DNA from: Fratercula arctica
Taxonomy: Eukaryota; Chordata; Aves; Charadriiformes; Alcidae
Length of the DNA stretch: 64,000 nucleotides
Reading direction: 5' to 3'
Assembly (NCBI GenBank): GCA_947846985.1
Contig: CANTUZ010000005.1
Location: 52,975,389 to 53,039,388 of the forward strand
Shown here: piece after piece, positions 48,425 to 60,509 of the stretch
How positions within the stretch are numbered: position 1 is the stretch's first letter
Layout of the letters: each line of letters starts with the position of its first letter
Translations under genes and position numbers: made by a program
The notes under the pieces: generated by a model
The model's input: only the letters and a program-made list of their open reading frames with translations
Told to the model about the DNA's origin: nothing
The model's database searches: none

Positions 48425-50827
48425 GTGAGTTGGATTCATTGCTGCCGTGGTGGTGGGTCGCTTTGCTGTCCCCGCTGGACTGTCTTTTCCTGGTACCCAG
48501 TCAGAGCACAGCCCTCACTGTTTCCTCTGGTCTCCTCTAACCTGCCAGACCAGGAGGTACTGCAGATGCTAGCATCTGTGATGAGGCCAGATCACACAGT
48601 TTCTAGCCAGACACACCATAACCACAGCTGTCACTGAAGCTGGATGCTTTGTCTGAGGAAGGTCCTTAGGGCTGCACCCACAAAGGACCAAGGCACAGGA
48701 CTGGGGGTAGCAGGGCAGGGAGGAGAAAAGGGTCCTGCATCAACCACCTCTTATTAAAAGCAGCTTTAAGCATCCACAAACACCTGGCAGCGACTTAACA
48801 AGCTTGCTAGCGGACTGTTGCCTGCAGGAGACTCAGAGCACTTAGTCGCCTACAGGGAATCTGTCATGGGGAGTAGTCCTGAAACAATTTCTGTTCCTCA
48901 GCCAAAATTTAAAAATAAAATACAGTGATAAAGAACAGACCTTGTTGGTTTGCTCAGCTCAGAAATACCAAACGTAGTGGGCACAGAGATGGGAAAGACC
49001 TGTAAGGTCATTTTCATTAGCGCAAGTTTTGATCAGCAGCTGATGAGTCCCTCTGTAATTAAACTTGTGTGTTTGCAGTCTCCTTCAATCTGTGCGTTTG
49101 TGCTGAGCACACTGCAGCAATACCTCCGCAACCTCCTCGCCCCATTCCTGCTGCAGCCTTGTTCTGAGTTGGATGTAAACTTTTGACCTTCCCTGTAGAA
49201 ACTTAGATGACTCTTAAAGTAGTTATTTCCATTTAAGAGGGGAAAGCAGATTCAGGATATGTTTACAAGGCAGTCGTGCTAGGGACTTGGTTAGGTCACG
49301 CAGCAGGAATGGTCTATCTATGGTATGATACAGTGTGCTGCAGCTTACCCAGCCAGTATTATCCACACTATTTTGGGACTGCTTCTGCAGCCAGCCGAGT
49401 TCAACGCTGCTGGGTCAAGACTCCTACCCACACGCAAGGGACCGCTCTCTGTCTCACCCCCATCAATGAAAAGATGCCATCTAGATGTGTACAGACCCAA
49501 TAGAACGGGTATAAATTAATCCCTGGCCCCATATAAAGATTTCTGTCTTACCAAAGGAGGAAAGAAGAGCCCGAATGCAACCAAGAATTGGGCATTTCTA
49601 GTCAAATGGCTGGTGGGAGGGAAAATCTGCTCGCTTCTGCTTTCATGAAGCTTAACGAAAAGCTCCCACGCTTAAGAAAGAGCTTTCCATGGCTTAAGAA
49701 ATAGTCTCAGAAAGAAAGAAAAGCTTTTCTTTTAGTTCCTGCTGTGGATCTCACTTCTGAGTGTTAAATACACATTCAGATGGTTCATGCGATTTCTCAG
49801 GTCGCCGTCAAAAGACAAGGTAAACAGGGAATAATTTTCTGAGAGAAGGGGGTAATAAAAAGGCTGCTTAGGCACTGACCTGCCATTTGCTGGCAGCTTG
49901 GAGGAGCTCTCCGTAATGGTAAGTGGAGAGGCCTGTTCTCAGGGCTGTAGTAAAAAGTCATCTATAAATAGCTGGAAACAGCTATAAGGACTGACAGGCT
50001 CTTTTCAAAAGAAAGTTTGGCCCGGCTAGATTATCTTAGATCACAAAAATAACACCTGTAGGTAACAAGTGACTTGGTGGCTTGTCTGCAAGCTGCTGCA
50101 CCATGAATAAAACCAGACTTTTTTTTTAATTAGTGTAATGTCTTGATGTTTCCTAATTTTTAGGTGTATTTTTCTAGTAAAAAAAAAAGAAGGGAACTGC
50201 TCATGCACGTAACAGTAACAAACACAGCAAGCAGAAGGTCCGTGGACCCTCTTCCTCTTTTAAGCCTAATATCTGCCATGAAAAAAATAATACTGGGATC
50301 ACATTATGCCAAACAATGTGACAACAGAGTGCTCAGTGGTACAGAGAACCCATGGAGTACACTGTGCATCAGTAAGATATATATCTGTTAATATGGGCAA
50401 AAATAGCTCCCCCCGGCATTCATCTGTCAACAGATCGGTCCTCCCCAGATCTGCAGTCACACGCGTTTTTGGGGTGTGTTTGTGTAGCAGAGACCACCTA
50501 CTCACAAGGGCAGCTTTTTCTAAAATAATTTCCTGTGGCTTGCAGAACGTTTTGTTAAACTTTTTAACGTGTAAAATGACCCTGCGCCATTCCTTGCTAC
50601 CTTTTAGGGACTCTTATTGCTGGCTTTTCTAGTCCTTGTTAGAACAGGAATTGAGGTAGGAACAGGTTTAGTGAATTGTCATTGGGCAAGAGGCAAACAT
50701 AAACAGTTCACCACCAGCCCAAGAGCTCTGGTAAATTGTTTGAGAGTTAAGGTGTGTTTCAGTGAAACCTAACTAACATCCTCTGAGAATCTTTTTTTCA
50801 GTAAAAATACAGCATCTTTCCAGAAAA

Positions 50828-50875
50828 CAGTCAGAAGTCTTCTCAGTCAGAAGTCTTCTCAGTCAGAAGTCTGAG
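50828..50875 (+). repeat. 16-base tandem repeat, three units
   Basis: CAGTCAGAAGTCTTCT is present twice exactly, then a third time with a changed 3' end. This is a short minisatellite likely to vary in copy number. Confidence 0.9.
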
Positions 50876-51280
50876 AGCAGAGAATAGAGGGATATGTGTG
50901 TTTTCACAGTGTCATGCAGCAGTTCATCATTGTTTGTCTCTTCACCCAGGAGCTACCGTCTTCTCTAACCCCACTGTGTCTCTCTATGTCCCCGTGCCTT
51001 ACACTGATTTTTAAAAGAGGAAGCAGGGTGGGGACAGAAGGGTAAACAGAAAGAAAAGGAACTGCAAATCCCCTCCACACCAGGAAGAATGGCTTTTCTA
51101 TTTACAATAATTAACATTCACAGCACCTCACTTTTCATGGGAAGGTATTTCAACCCTGGTGGCTTCCCCTGAGATGAGAGGCATTCCTTCTAGTTTTGGA
51201 GGAGGAAGCCAAGGCACAGTGATTAAGCCCATGGCATGGTATGAAGCATCACCACAGGAGCTGGTGATCTCTTGTGAAAT

Positions 51281-51491
51281 TATTCACTGTGAGGGTGGTG
51301 AGACACTGGCCCAGGTTGCCCAGAGAAGCTGTGGCTGCCCCATCCCTGGAGGTGTTCAAGGCCAGGCTGGATGGGGCTTTGAGCAACCTGGTCTAGTGGG
51401 AGGTGTCCCTGCCCAGGGCAGGGGGTTGGAACTAGATGGTGTTTAAGGTCCCTTCCAACCCAAACCATTCTATGGTTCTATGATTCTATGA
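51281..51491 (+). mobile_element. CR1 LINE, 5'-truncated 3' end
   Basis: About 210 bases run from TTCACTGTGAGGGTGGTGAG through GGCCAGGCTGGATGGGGC and GGTTGGAACTAGATGGTG to CCATTCTATGGTTCTATG then ATTCTATG. The end of the ORF2 frame and the 3' UTR are well preserved. Three ATTCTATG-like terminal repeats are present. It is close in sequence to the copies at 18.9 and 61.5 kb, hence the same subfamily and fairly young. Confidence 0.95.
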
Positions 51492-51692
51492 AATCAGAGC
51501 AACCCAGGCCAGTACAATGTCCACAATGCCTTACTGGCTGCAAGATCTTCCCTTGACAACATTCAGGACTTTGCAGAACAGGGCTGAAATTGTGAGCCAA
51601 TTCAACCACCAAAACCAACAGTAAAATCTGAAGTTCCTAACAGTTGTGGGGTTTGTTCTTTTGTTGGTTTTTCACTGTGTTTCTTTTTACAG

Positions 51693-51784
51693 GGATTTGC
51701 TGCCCTTCACCCTGAAGCTGCCACAAGCAATATTAGAAGCCAGTAACTTTCAAGACCTTGAAATTATCTCTAGTCTGGGGATAG
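51693..51784 (+). CDS. RIN3: RIN3 exon 5: end of SH2 domain
   Basis: The acceptor TCTTTTTACAG ends at 51692, and the donor is GTAAGT at 51785. The exon completes a split Arg codon and encodes residues 142-171. DLLPFTLKLPQAILEASNF then QDLEIISSLGI closely matches human RIN3 (DLLPFTLRLPQAILEASSF). It closes the SH2 fold. The last base begins a codon finished in exon 6: here GAT (Asp172), where I recall Gly in the human protein. Confidence 0.97.
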
Positions 51785-54700
51785 GTAAGTCCCTCAGAGC
51801 AGCCAGAGTTTCACTCAGACTTGTGAGAACCATGGTGCCTCGCACAGACATAATGCAACTGGAGGATAGATGAACTGTTGTCTTCAGAATAGCTGAAGAG
51901 GCCTGAATGCATGAGAGAAGATGTTTATGATCTTTATGTTTATAGAAGTACACTGGAAAAAAGGCCACTTGGCCCTTTGGACGTAAACTTTCACCTGGAG
52001 GCTGGGGCTTTCAACAGCTGAAGGGTAGCACAGCCTCTCAGGATAGCTTACATGCATTGGAAGTATTTGGCGTCTAAGGCATGTGAAAAGAGGAAAACAC
52101 CTTTGCAGTTTCCCCTCTGATGTGTGGCGGCAGCGCTGATGGAAGTGTGATATTTCTGAATTCTGATATTTCTGCTTCCTCTTGCAGGATTTCTAGTTGA
52201 TAGAGAAACGTGTAGTGTCCCAGCATGTTCTCTCGCTTCACACTAATCAGACACGAAAAGGAATGTTATTTTTAGTGACAGCACCAAATGAGCAAATTTT
52301 AGATCAGATGTATAAAGTTACAGAGTTGGGAAATGCAGTTCTGTTAACTAAAGTAGGTCTCCTTCTTATTCCTTCCCATTTAACACACTCTACTCGAGAC
52401 AGCTATTACAGTTAGCCACTCCCTTGCTATTTTCCTTTTCAGTTTTCCCTCAGCTGTTGAAAACAGCCAAACAATGGTGGAAGCGAAGAGTTAGCTCACT
52501 TGGAGATATTCACTAGAGCACCCTGGGGCTTTACAGATCTATTTTTGGATCTTCTGCATTATACCTCCCAGAAGACATGGGCAAACCCCACTGGTTTCAC
52601 TTCAAGCAGCTTTCTTGAATTTGACCATCAGAATTGCCTCTAACACTTTCAGCATCCTCTATTTTGAAGATACACCGGTTTGTCAAAGCATCCTTGAGTA
52701 TGGGTGTCCAGCCAGCACTCATGCTTTAAAGAAAGGTACTTTGCAACTTGAGATAGCAAGTTGCAAACTTATTATTAATTTTGTTATAACAAGTGTAAAA
52801 ATTAGGATTAAAATGGAAGAAGTGTGTCATGATTCTCCAACCTGCGGTCTAATGTGAGCCAGCAGAGGAGATCCTGACCAAGGCAACAGCCTCCAGCAAC
52901 TTCTGAAAGGAAGGATTAACTGAAGCACAAGCACCAAAGCAATGTTGACTGTAGTCTTCTTCCTTCTCTCCTGTACACTGGTGGTCATTAAAGTGGTGAT
53001 GCTTGGAGGTTTGTCACACTACATCGCATGCCAGGAAAGTTTCTGACAACAGAAGAAAGCCTGCTGTTGTGTAAAGATTTCCTGGGAAATAACGCTAGCT
53101 TCTTGGAGTGCCGTGCTGTCTCACTAAAGCCAAACAAGCTGAAGTAACGAGTGATACTGTTTACTTCTTCCTGGAACAAAGTTTCAGGGGTACAAACGGA
53201 TACCCAAGCAATAAGTGCTGCCCGAAGTGGCACTCCCAAAGGAAACCTAGAATTGTTTGAAATTCTGGTATGTTGCTTTTTATTTGTTTCAAAGGTTATG
53301 TTTTTTGAGGGGGTAGAAGATGTCTACCTGCAAGCTGGATTGTTCCACAAAGGCTGTTACGTATGTTGTCAAAGAGGATGTACTGCAGGCCCTCTAGTCC
53401 TGACCTCGTTGGTACAGAAGGCATTTTAGCAGGAGAATTAGTGTGACTGTACTTCACAAAGAGCACATACCATCACAGACATGCCAAAGTCTCAAAGATC
53501 TGCCTAATTATAGAATCATAGAATTGTTAGGGTTGGAAGGGACCTTAAAGATCATCTAGTTCCAACCCCCCTGCCATGGGCAAGGACACCTCCCACTAGA
53601 TCAGGTTGCTGAGAGCCCCGTCCAGCCTGGCCTTAAAAACTTCCAGGTCCCTCACACAGTGTAAGCTAAGGGAAGGACAGCAACGGCAGATGATCAAACT
53701 GCCTTTCCCGCTGTACGGGACAGCGCAGCTTGGCTGGGAAACACCCTCTCTGAAGCAGCTGTGTAACCCTTGGTAGGCCCACCTCATCTGGTCCGTCTCA
53801 GTCTGAGTGGAGCATTGCATTTTCATCAGTGTCTTATCCTCACCACTCCTCAGAAAAATAACCAACTTCCCTTTTGTAGATTGGCTTGCTCACCATTGCC
53901 TCAGCCCGTGAGACTCCACAGCATTATATTCTGACTTAGACAAGCAACTTCCACTGTCTTTAATTTGCTGATACGCAGTAGAGTTGGAGCCTTTAAAGGA
54001 AATTGTGCCCCAGATGGTCTCAGACATGAGGGAGCTGTTGGCGTGATGCTGTTACGTGCGACTGCATCTGCCCATCTATTCCTGAATTCTGTTGTTGAGA
54101 GTGCTGCTGTTGCTGGTAACACTTTTATTTTAAGCTTCTATGTTCTCCTCCCTCTCATGGTAGGAAATCAGAGAATAAAGCTGCTCTAACCTCAGCCTCC
54201 CTGGGAAATCATGGTGACATGCTTATGGAGTTGAATTAGCCATGGACACTAGCCTAGGCTGCGAGAGGCTACATCGGCAATTGTATCCTGACAGGAATGG
54301 ACAGTCTTTTAGTTCATCTGTGCATGGCTTACTCTGTGGCAATGTTCTAGAAGTGCTTGGTTAGAGGGAGCAGAGGGGCAGCGAGGAGTCAGCCTTGCCC
54401 GTCCTGCCCAGCCTGCAGCACTGGAGGGATGGGGACAGTCCCTGTGGCCCAGGGGACCACATCGCTGGCCAAGGGAGGCGAGACCAGGAGTGGGCTCAGG
54501 ACACCAAGGGGGAAAGGCAGAGCCCTGCACAGGGCAGGTCATGGCAGAGGCAGAAAGAACGTGGCTTTTCTAGCAATGGCATGGAGCTGGCTGCAAGTAG
54601 GAAGCTGTCAAAAGTCATGGCTGCACCAGGGAGCAAAACGGGAAGAAGTGGCCTGTCTTTGGGGACACAGTGGGCAAGGGAGAGATTTTATCTGCATGTG

Positions 54701-56322
54701 TTACACCCCCAAGTTCTGTATTGGCTTTATTTGAAGAGTTCCTTTGCTCTGAGTTCCTTCCCAACTGGAATTCCCTTTGAGCTTTTCTGGGGTGCTGATT
54801 TTCAGGAAGAGGCATGGGTAGACCCTGCCCAGGGCTCTGGTCAGCTCAGTCCTGTGCCCCTTTCCACACCATGGGCTGGGGGCTACGCTGGTGCAGCCGG
54901 CAGGAGAACGGGGCCCTGGCAAGGCACAGCTGAAGGCACTGTCCTGAGAGCTGTACCGTCTGCTCAGCACTGAGGGTCATCTCACCCTTGTGGAGCCCTA
55001 TCTGTCCCCTCTCAGGCCCAGCACGTGATGTTTTTGCAGGGAGACATGCTTGACATCAAGCACAGGGCAGGGTGCAGGAGCTGTGTGGCAGCCCCATTTG
55101 CATCCTCTGTAAATCCACCCAGAAAAGCGTGCTGTCAGCCTCAGCTCTGTGTCCAGGGACCAAGCATGCTGAAAGAATTTATTCATCTGCATCCCTGTGT
55201 TTCCATGATTTCCCATCTACCCCTCATCCCTAAATCTGGGGGCAGAACACACAGGCTTTGCAGGAGCTTCTGTTTCCCGCTGCTTCCAGTACTGGACCTT
55301 GGATTAGCATCTGGGTAATTAAAAGCAATCAGACTGGTAAGGCAAGCAGGTTTGAGAACTCACCTCTGGGGGAAAGGAAAAAGGTTAAATATGATACTGA
55401 GTCTGTTCAAAAGGTGGACAAACATTCTGTATTTGGTTTCTTTTGTTTTTTGTTTTAAACAAGTTACTTCAAAATAAATTCTAATAAGAGGTTTGTGACA
55501 TACAGAAATGACTACTTGCATCTGAAACACTATATTCCTTTTCCAGTCACAGGTGATGGCACTGAAATACTTAACTATTCTTTAGTCCTTCAGTATACAA
55601 CCTTCCTGTGTACACAGTCTTTTGCACCATCTTTCCTCTTCTACACCTGCGGGCAGGTAGTCTCAAGGCAAACCAGAGTGGGCATTGCTATGGATAATGG
55701 TCATCCAGAGCTATAGACGTTAACAGTAATTTTAATCTGTGGAAGGTATTTAAAATCCTATGTTTCTGGACTGGTTGTACTGCACAGCAGGATCAGACCT
55801 CTGTGTAGAACAGACTCTGCCCCATCTTCATCTGATGTCTCTTGTGGTCCCAGTGCACATCAGATGCGGGCTGTGTATCTCAGCCCTGCACCTTCCCATG
55901 GTCAGGACTCGCTGGGATCCTCACAGCCTCATCTCAGGTATCCTCAGCTATTTGCATTTGGAGCCAGCAATCACTGAACAAGCCATAGACCCTTTTTCAC
56001 ACTCATTCACGTTTGTTACTTGTACCTACCTGCTCACACTGAATAGGCTGCACGGCATTAACAGTTTTCACTAGATGAGTATTCTAAAATCGGCAAGAAA
56101 GAGGTTTCTGGTGAAGCTTCTGAGCTTGTCCCCTGGTTTGAAGTATCTCACACACATAAAACAGGCAACCCTTTCTTCACACTGTTTTGTGCAGAGGTGT
56201 GAAAGCTTATATACCATTTCTTATAACAAAAAGTAGGACTTATACATACCATTAGCAGCTAAAATTTTCTCAGAGCTTTTTTTCATTCTTCTTTTCTTTC
56301 TTTTTTTTTTTTTTTTGGACAG
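51785..56322 (+). other. RIN3 intron 5 (4.5 kb)
   Basis: This contains one reverse CR1 tail (53511-53650). Open frames at 54357-54973 (up to 192 codons) fall in a GC-richer patch without splice context or recognisable domain. The acceptor is preceded by a poly-T tract (about 56301-56316), an unusually uniform polypyrimidine tract. Confidence 0.9.
53511..53650 (-). mobile_element. CR1 LINE 3' end, reverse orientation
   Basis: ATAGAATCATAGAATTGTTAG, then GGTTGGAAGGGACCTTAAAG, CCAACCCCCCTGCCATGGGC, ACACCTCCCACTAGATCAGG and GTCCAGCCTGGCCTT is the reverse complement of CR1 from the ORF2 stop region to the 3' terminus, about 140 bases. Confidence 0.95.
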
Positions 56323-57795
56323 ATTTCTGGGATTCCTCCTTAAACCACAGAAGAAGAGGTGAGGAGTTATCCCACCCTGCAAAAGACTCTGCTTTCAGCA
56401 CTGCCCAGGCAGACAGTTTAAGATCTACCCAGTGTTTTGCAAGTAGCACAAACCACTGCTCATGTGAAATTGAGCTGTCAATAGGAAATGACAGGCTGTG
56501 GTTCGTGAATCCTATTTTTATAGAAGAGTGCAGTAATCCTTTTCCTCTAGACGTACCTCCTCCTAAAAGCCATGCTGTGAGCGCCAATCTCCCCCCTGCC
56601 ACCACACTTGCTGAACGGAGGTCTCCCCACCGCCCCCCTCCACCTCCACCTTCTCACGCTCTCGTCCAGAAACCTTCTCTGAAGCTGCTGCAGGATCCCA
56701 TGACTGCCTGTGAAGAAAACGACCTGCTGCTTCAGCCACTAGGAAAGAGCATCAAGCAAATGAAAATTGAAGGCGGTGACAATAAAGAAGAAGAAGGGAA
56801 GCAGAGCTGCTCAGGCAACGAGCCCTCGGCAGCAAGCACCAAGAAGGGCTCCCAGCCTTCTGTTCCCCCACGGAGGCGGCTGTGTGAGAGGACCTTGGTG
56901 GAGAGCTGTGTGGGTAAGCCTGGAAGTTGTGAAACGCTGAAAGGGGAACGGACAGAAGAAAAACAAGACACAAGTACAGAGAGCAGAGATAAAAGGTCGC
57001 TGTGCACAAAGGCTGTAGAAATGCCTGGGGAGGTTCCCGAAAGGGCTGTATCATGGTTTCAGGAGGCAAAGCCTGAACCCGTAGAGAAGAAGGAGGACAT
57101 GCCTGAGATACAAAGCAATGCCATTAAGAAAGGAAAGTCACCTCCTATCCCACCACCAAGAAGGAAGAGGCTTTCCCAGGTACCGAGGATCCCCAGCTCA
57201 AAGCCAACAACAGTGGCAGAGACAGCCACAGCCACAGCTTTGTGCAAGAGCAGCTCAGCTACAGTGGCAGGTGGTGCCACTTGCACGCACACCAAGAATG
57301 AACAAGGACATGGCCACAAATCTGTCAACTCAGCTGAACTGAAAGGTTCGCGGTCCTCCCTGGAGGGCCCGGGAAGCAGCGCCGTGGCTCAGGCATCAGC
57401 GTCTGAGCCAGACTCCTACTCCACCAGCAGCACAGAGGATGACCTGGAGATGCTGAGTAGTTCGTCCGGTAAAAAGACACGCTCCATGATCTTGGACAAG
57501 GCCAAGAACAGGCTGTCCTTTGTGAGCCTCTCCAATGTCTTCACAGTCTTTTTGTCTAGTGACAGGAAGCTGCAGAAGAAGATAGTGGAGCTGGCACAGG
57601 ACAAGGATTCATACTTTGGCAACCTGGTGCGGGACTACAGAGTGTATAGTTTAGAGATGATGGCAAAGCAGAGCTCCAGCACAGAGATGCTACAAGAAAT
57701 CCGGATGATGATGACGCAGCTGAAGAGTTACTTAGTGCAGAGCACCGAGTTGAAATCTCTGATAGACCCAGCCTCCTACACCGAGGAACAGTTAG
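56323..57795 (+). CDS. RIN3: RIN3 exon 6: proline-rich region and RIN-homology start
   Basis: This is the large 1473-base exon, with an acceptor GGACAG to 56322 and a donor GTAGGT at 57796. It completes Asp172 and encodes residues 173-662. It opens with FWDSSL, then CEIELSIGNDRLWFVNPIF (near-identical to human RIN3), followed by proline-rich sequence with six consecutive prolines at about residues 276-281. Two basic SH3 ligands follow: PSVPPR at about 350-355 and PIPPPR at about 446-451. The second half is Ser/Glu/Lys-rich and ends in the RIN-homology helices, including SMILDKAKNRLSFVSLSNV and VRDYRVYSLEMMAKQSSS, then EMLQEIRMMMTQLKSYL. In mammals the proline motifs recruit BIN1 and CD2AP, coupling RIN3 to membrane bending and endocytosis. 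The proline content looks lower than in human, and the linker has more acidic and basic residues. A large exon at this position matches the human gene structure as remembered. Confidence 0.97.
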
Positions 57796-60200
57796 GTAGG
57801 TGACTGCTTTACTCATCCTCGGGGAGGATTGGGGAATGTGAGGAGGGAGACAGGATTATGCAGACACAGGTTCTGCTTTACAGAATTATAAACCATCTCC
57901 TAAAAGCTGAGGGGTGGGCATTGAAGTCTACTCTGTGGTTGCCAGCACTTGGAGGAGCAGCTCTAAAACCTGGGAGACCAATGAGGGGGAAAATCCCATT
58001 ATGAATGTTTTAGAAGGAAGAGTTTAAGCAGAAGAAATGCATTGTTTTGTGTGTGAGAGAGACATATATGTATGTTTATATGCATATACACACATATAAA
58101 TATGTGTGTATGTATGTGTATATATATGTACACATAGGCACGCACACGGAGCTGTGCTTACTGGAAGCACAAAAGGCCAACTTCCCCCCGCACAGCCGTG
58201 TTGCTGTGGTCTTCCACATCCACTGCCCCATGCTCTGCAGTGAGGATGGAAAACTCCCTGCATGTGGCAGCCAGATGGGGGGCCAGTCACTGTCTCATGA
58301 GGAGGTACAAGACTACGATGGTTTTGCCTGGCAGGTTGGAGGAATCACTTGATCCTGCTCTATGCTCCTCAGAGCTCAGAGGCGCGGGAGATCTGCCTGC
58401 TGCAAGACCACTGCTGACTCCCAAATGCAGCATGCACCTGTCTTTACCACACATACAGTTTGCCTTTGGGGAGGAAAAATAATATTTTTGGCTGTATAGG
58501 GGTGTTTTGTTGCTTCTTATTCAATATTCTGTGAGGACGCAATGTGCTACTTCCCTCCTTGCTAAGAAATGGACTGGCCTGTTAAATGTACATTCATGAG
58601 GGAATATACAAGTAGTTATAGGATTTTTTGTCCCAGTCAAAGCTGTACAGCCAGGAAAAGAGTGCATGCATGCACTCACATGTTCTTTTGACTTAAAACT
58701 GCTTCTTAAGGACCTGAGAATCAGTGCAGAACTATTTATGAGATTCCCTAAGCTGGCTTAAAGCAAGCTGGGGGCTGAAAGACCCCCAACACAGAACATG
58801 GCCAAACACAGAACTGACCAGGGATTCCAGGGGATCCTGCAGCTTCAGTATTAGGTGGGACCCAGCTAAGTGGTGAGCCAGGACCCAGAGGCACTCAGCT
58901 GTCAGCCTCAGCAGGCCCTGGTGACTTCTTTCTCACCCAGCAAAGGCTTCACAAAATCCTGTGGTGTCCCCGGCAGAATAGACCTGCTGCCAGCCCCTTG
59001 CCATAGCCAGGAGAAGGGAGCTAGAGCATCACTTCTCATGCACCTCATCTAACACCTGCAATTTTTGTCCCCAAGGCAGAGGGGGAGCGTCAGCACGGAA
59101 ACCTCTGTCTTGAATCTTGATTAGGGAAGGTGGAGAGGAGGCAGAAAGAAGAAGTGTCCTTGTTCTGCTTGGCAGAGCTGCGTGTGTGCAAGGATCCCCC
59201 CACCTTCACACAGACATGCCTGGTTAGATCTAGCCCTGTTCACTGGCGGTTCCTGAACAGGATGATACGGCCCAGTCAGCCTGGGGAGGACTGTCTCCTC
59301 CTGGGGAGGACAGGGATTCCTACCATGGAGGATTTACCATTTGAATTTGTCCTGCTTCAGGCTGACTGATTCTCTGGATTCTTTGAAATACTTGCATTTT
59401 GCATACACAAATGTTACTGCCCTCCGTTTCATTCCTCGCTGACTGAGCGGATGAACTCTTTTGCTGGTGACCTTTTTGCCTTGGTGCAGGGGTGGCAAGA
59501 GGATCCCATGCAGTCCCTCTGGTTTCCAGGAGTCAGATGACAGACTTTCTCACGGTCTCTCATGCTTCCTTTAATGCTCAACCCACAGAGACTATTTCCT
59601 CATCCACAGGTGGTGTAAGAGGTGGCTTAAGTATGAGTAAGTTAGAGTCACTTGAGCAGTAAGTGTAAGAAACTTCTGAACAGATGTTGGCGTCTGCCTC
59701 TGAGTGGGTGGCTACAGCCCCTTTTCAGTCCCTGTGGAGAAAAAGACGCTTTGAGGGTGCAATGGATTTTGTCCCAAAGTGAATATCTCAAATAGATCAG
59801 AGGGAGGTGTCAGAAGGGACATGAGATGAATCCCACCTGGGCATCTGTAAGGGCAGGGCTGTGAAAAGAAGCACAGTTAGGTGAGGTTCCTCATCTCTTC
59901 CCAGGGTTGACTTTCCTGCTGCCTGACAGTGCCATGCTGCTCAGCCCGGAGTCAGGCAAAGACAGCAGGGGCTGCTGGCAGCAGGAGCTCTCCTGCGGCT
60001 CCACAACTGATGTTCATCTCAAGCCTATCCAGGACTTCTGGAGGCTGTTGGTAGTGAAAGGTTTACTTTCTGGGGTGTAGTTTCTGTTCCCTGCTTGCAG
60101 CTATGCAGTAGTGCATGAATAACCAGCCACATGCTTTCTGAGCTGTACTACTGTGTTGATTATTTATCACAGACTTTTGTGTTCTCCCTTCTCTATGCAG
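57796..60200 (+). other. RIN3 intron 6 (2.4 kb)
   Basis: This contains a TG/TA-rich microsatellite (58050-58135) and a local direct repeat of CTGGGGAGGAC (about 59270-59312). Otherwise nothing recognisable. Confidence 0.92.
58050..58135 (+). repeat. TG/TA/CA microsatellite
   Basis: About 85 bases of interrupted GTGTGA, ATATATGTATGT, ACACACATATAAAT and TATGTGTATATATATG alternate purine and pyrimidine almost throughout. Such sequence is length-polymorphic and can adopt Z-DNA or cruciform structures. The overlapping open frames on both strands reflect the repeat. Confidence 0.9.
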
Positions 60201-60509
60201 AAGTGATTGCTGAGACGGCTTTATACAAATGTGTCCTGAAACCTTTAAAAGAAGCCATTGATTCTTACTTAAAAGAAATCCACAACGAAGACGGATCTTT
60301 ACAGCAGCTAAAAGAGAACCAACTTGTGATACAAAACACAACTACCACTGACCTAGGCGTCACGACCAGTGTGCCTGAAACCTTTGTGCTGGAAAAGATC
60401 CTTCACAAGTTCACAACCATGCACAAGGCCTACTCCCCAGAAAAGAAGATTGCCATCTTGCTGAAGTCCTGCAAACTCATCTATGACTCCATGGCTCAGG
60501 GAAACCCAG
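60201..60509 (+). CDS. RIN3: RIN3 exon 7: start of the VPS9 Rab-GEF region
   Basis: The acceptor CTCTATGCAG ends at 60200, and the donor is a weaker GTACAG at 60510. The exon completes Glu663 and encodes residues 664-765. VIAETALYKCVLKPLKEAI, then EDGSLQQLKENQLVI, then TTTDLGVTTSVPE and MHKAYSPEKKIAILLKSCKL followed by IYDSMAQGNP are near-identical to human RIN3. This is the end of the helical bundle and the first helices of the VPS9 domain, which exchanges GDP for GTP on Rab5 and Rab31 at early endosomes. The conserved aspartate and tyrosine that contact Rab lie in the next exon, beyond what I can find here. The reading frame is left open by one base. Confidence 0.97.

Larger units (their letters stand above)
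48425..51692 (+). other. RIN3 intron 4 (3.3 kb)
   Basis: This contains a three-copy 16-base tandem repeat (50828-50875) and a CR1 copy (51281-51491) that ends only about 200 bases before exon 5. Nothing else recognisable. Confidence 0.9.

Noticed and set aside
54357..54973. Overlapping frames of 125 and 192 codons in intron 5
   Set aside because: GC-richer patch where stops are rare; no domain, no splice borders in phase with RIN3, no recognisable similarity.
58024..58352. Open frames on both strands with Tyr/Thr/His-rich text
   Set aside because: They read through a TG/TA microsatellite.
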